A stretch of DNA of 64,000 bases from positions 401,874 through 465,873 of the forward strand of contig NZ_JACIEF010000003.1 of assembly GCF_014196715.1 (NCBI RefSeq). The letters are read 5' to 3'. The DNA comes from Pedobacter zeae (GTDB taxonomy: Bacteria > Bacteroidota > Bacteroidia > Sphingobacteriales > Sphingobacteriaceae). Below are positions 62,932 to 64,000 of this stretch, one piece after another. The stretch's first letter is position 1. The number at the start of each line of letters is the position of its first letter. A model generated the notes under the pieces. The model searched no databases. It was not told where the DNA came from and saw only the letters and a list, made by a program, of their open reading frames with translations. The position numbers and the translations under genes are program-made.

Positions 62932-63858
62932 CTAAAAATTAAGCCCCTTTAACTTTTCGGCTAAAACCTCCGAAATCTTACGGTACGAATCGAACGTCCA
63001 ACCGCCAACATGTGGAGTTAAAATAACCTGATCATTATTCTTTAATTCATCGTACCAGGACTGTTCGCCCAAAGCCGGGAACTTTTCGGTTTGCAGCACA
63101 TCCAATCCTGCCCCTAAAATCTTTCCGTTTTTAATGGCATTAAGTACTGCCGTGGTCTTAACAATCTCTCCTCTTGCCGTATTGATAAAGAAAATGGGCT
63201 TTTTAAAATGGAAGAAATATTCGTCATCTACCATCTGTTTGGTTTCTGCGGTTAAAGGGATATGCAAACTCAGCACATCGCTGTGTTTCACAATCTCTTC
63301 CATGCTTACCTCACGCACAAAAGCATCAGAAAAGCCGGTTTTATATTTATCGTAAGCCATTACATCTGCTTCGAAACCAGCCAGTTTTTTGGCAAAGCTC
63401 TGCCCCATAAAACCATAACCGATAATGCCGACTTTTTTGCCTTTCAATTCGTAACCGCGGTTTCCTTCACGGTCCCACACTCCATTCCTGATTTCTATAT
63501 CAGCCCTGCGGAAGTTATTCATTAACGATAAAAGCAAACCTGTTGCATGTTCGCCAACTGCATCACAATTGCCTTCAGGAGCATTAATCAGTTCAATATT
63601 TCTTTCAAAAGCAATCTTATCGTCAATATTATCCAATCCGGCCCCTGCCCTCGCTACGAACTTTAGGTTTGGGGCTGCAGCAAAAATTTCGGCATCGATC
63701 CGAAATTTCGTCCGAACGGCAATGCCGGTATAATCTTTTATTTTATCCAGTGTTTGTTGACGTGTAATCTGTGGTTCATCATCAACCTGGTAGCCCATAG
63801 CAATGGCCTGCTCTTTAAACGCCGGGTGTAAATCATCAACAATTAATATCCTCTTCAT
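62932..63858 (-). CDS. D-2-hydroxyacid dehydrogenase (phosphoglycerate dehydrogenase-like)
   Basis: 308-residue NAD-dependent enzyme. GRAGAGLDNID-like (ARAGAGLDNID) is near 70-80, GIIGYGFMGQ (about 143-152) is the NAD motif, and the active-site residues are Arg in NTARGEIV, Glu in DVLQTEKFP and His in LTPHVGG. It oxidises or reduces 2-hydroxyacids; its length and the missing ACT domain fit a short SerA or a related dehydrogenase. The exact substrate is not settled. Confidence 0.9.
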   Translation of the reverse strand: MKRILIVDDLHPAFKEQAIAMGYQVDDEPQITRQQTLDKIKDYTGIAVRTKFRIDAEIFAAAPNLKFVARAGAGLDNIDDKIAFERNIELINAPEGNCDAVGEHATGLLLSLMNNFRRADIEIRNGVWDREGNRGYELKGKKVGIIGYGFMGQSFAKKLAGFEADVMAYDKYKTGFSDAFVREVSMEEIVKHSDVLSLHIPLTAETKQMVDDEYFFHFKKPIFFINTARGEIVKTTAVLNAIKNGKILGAGLDVLQTEKFPALGEQSWYDELKNNDQVILTPHVGGWTFDSYRKISEVLAEKLKGLNF

Positions 63859-63865
63859 AATGAAG

Positions 63866-63873
63866 CAAAAGTA
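63866..63873 (-). promoter_or_regulatory. -7 element (TACTTTTG) of the hydroxyacid dehydrogenase
   Basis: CAAAAGTA, minus-strand TAnnTTTG, seven bases from the ATG at 63858, so the leader is very short or absent. Confidence 0.5.
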
Positions 63874-64000
63874 ACATTTGCAAACTGTTCAATAGTCATA
63901 TTCTTTTCTTGTTTTAACAAAATAATACGGATTACCACGGCAAGGCGGGAAACAATACCCACAAAAATATTACTATAAAATGGCTGTAATAAAATGGTTA

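Overview
The window looks like chromosome from a Bacteroidota bacterium of the Sphingobacteriaceae, most likely Pedobacter or a close relative. The signs are a complete SusC/SusD unit with its own ECF sigma factor and FecR anti-sigma factor (with DUF4974), PF03640-repeat lipoproteins, AT-rich intergenic DNA, an almost complete lack of Shine-Dalgarno sequences, and many copies of the Bacteroidota -7 promoter element TAnnTTTG a short way upstream of genes. Assignment to genus is inference; there is no rRNA here.

Layout. (1) 1-5.2 kb, core: the end of a GNAT acetyltransferase, a subclass B1 metallo-beta-lactamase, another GNAT, der, a TlpA-like thioredoxin, era, then a tRNA-fMet/tRNA-Glu operon. 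(2) 5.4-16.9 kb, stress block: FAD/Rieske oxidoreductase, CinA-type amidohydrolase, a duplicated-half membrane protein, formaldehyde-dehydrogenase-like ADH, an ECF sigma factor, a PAS histidine kinase with a LuxR-type response regulator, a single-domain receiver, manganese catalase and a YciE/YciF ferritin-like protein. A second, nearly identical tRNA-fMet/tRNA-Glu operon follows at 17.2 kb, so the block lies between 222-bp direct repeats. (3) 17.6-19.9 kb, mobile debris: a large serine recombinase with a 70-residue companion and a frameshifted ISL3-type transposase tail. (4) 20-34 kb, accessory redox island: SnoaL-like proteins, three SDRs, a frameshifted MDR alcohol dehydrogenase, DinB, an aldo/keto reductase, an Asp-nucleophile alpha/beta hydrolase and an amidase. 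They are interleaved with four HxlR regulators plus TetR, AraC and Crp/Fnr regulators, mostly as divergent regulator/enzyme pairs. A 265-bp ISL3-type MITE and stretches of decayed sequence lie inside it.

(5) 34.6-38.2 kb: an iron-uptake pair (TonB-dependent receptor and PepSY membrane protein) behind a Fur-like palindrome. (6) 38.4-49.9 kb: a Sus-like locus in which FecI-like sigma, FecR, an STN-containing SusC, SusD, a metallopeptidase-like lipoprotein without HExxH, two secreted thioredoxin-fold proteins and a trypsin-like protease lie on one strand and end at a strong terminator. (7) 50-64 kb, mostly core: hydrolase, GNAT, CDGSH protein, two Lys-rich basic proteins, an ArsR/Old Yellow Enzyme pair with a visible operator, pirin, an ECF sigma factor paired with a membrane-anchor/beta-barrel protein, a PF03640 lipoprotein, HIT, greA, an M1 metallopeptidase, OsmC and a D-2-hydroxyacid dehydrogenase.

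How parts may work together: the stress block combines peroxide and iron handling (Mn catalase, ferritin-like) with signalling genes. The HxlR island looks like a patchwork of electrophile/quinone-responsive reductases. The Sus-like locus probably senses and imports a substrate processed by proteolysis and disulfide chemistry at the cell surface or in the periplasm. These roles are inferred from family and context.
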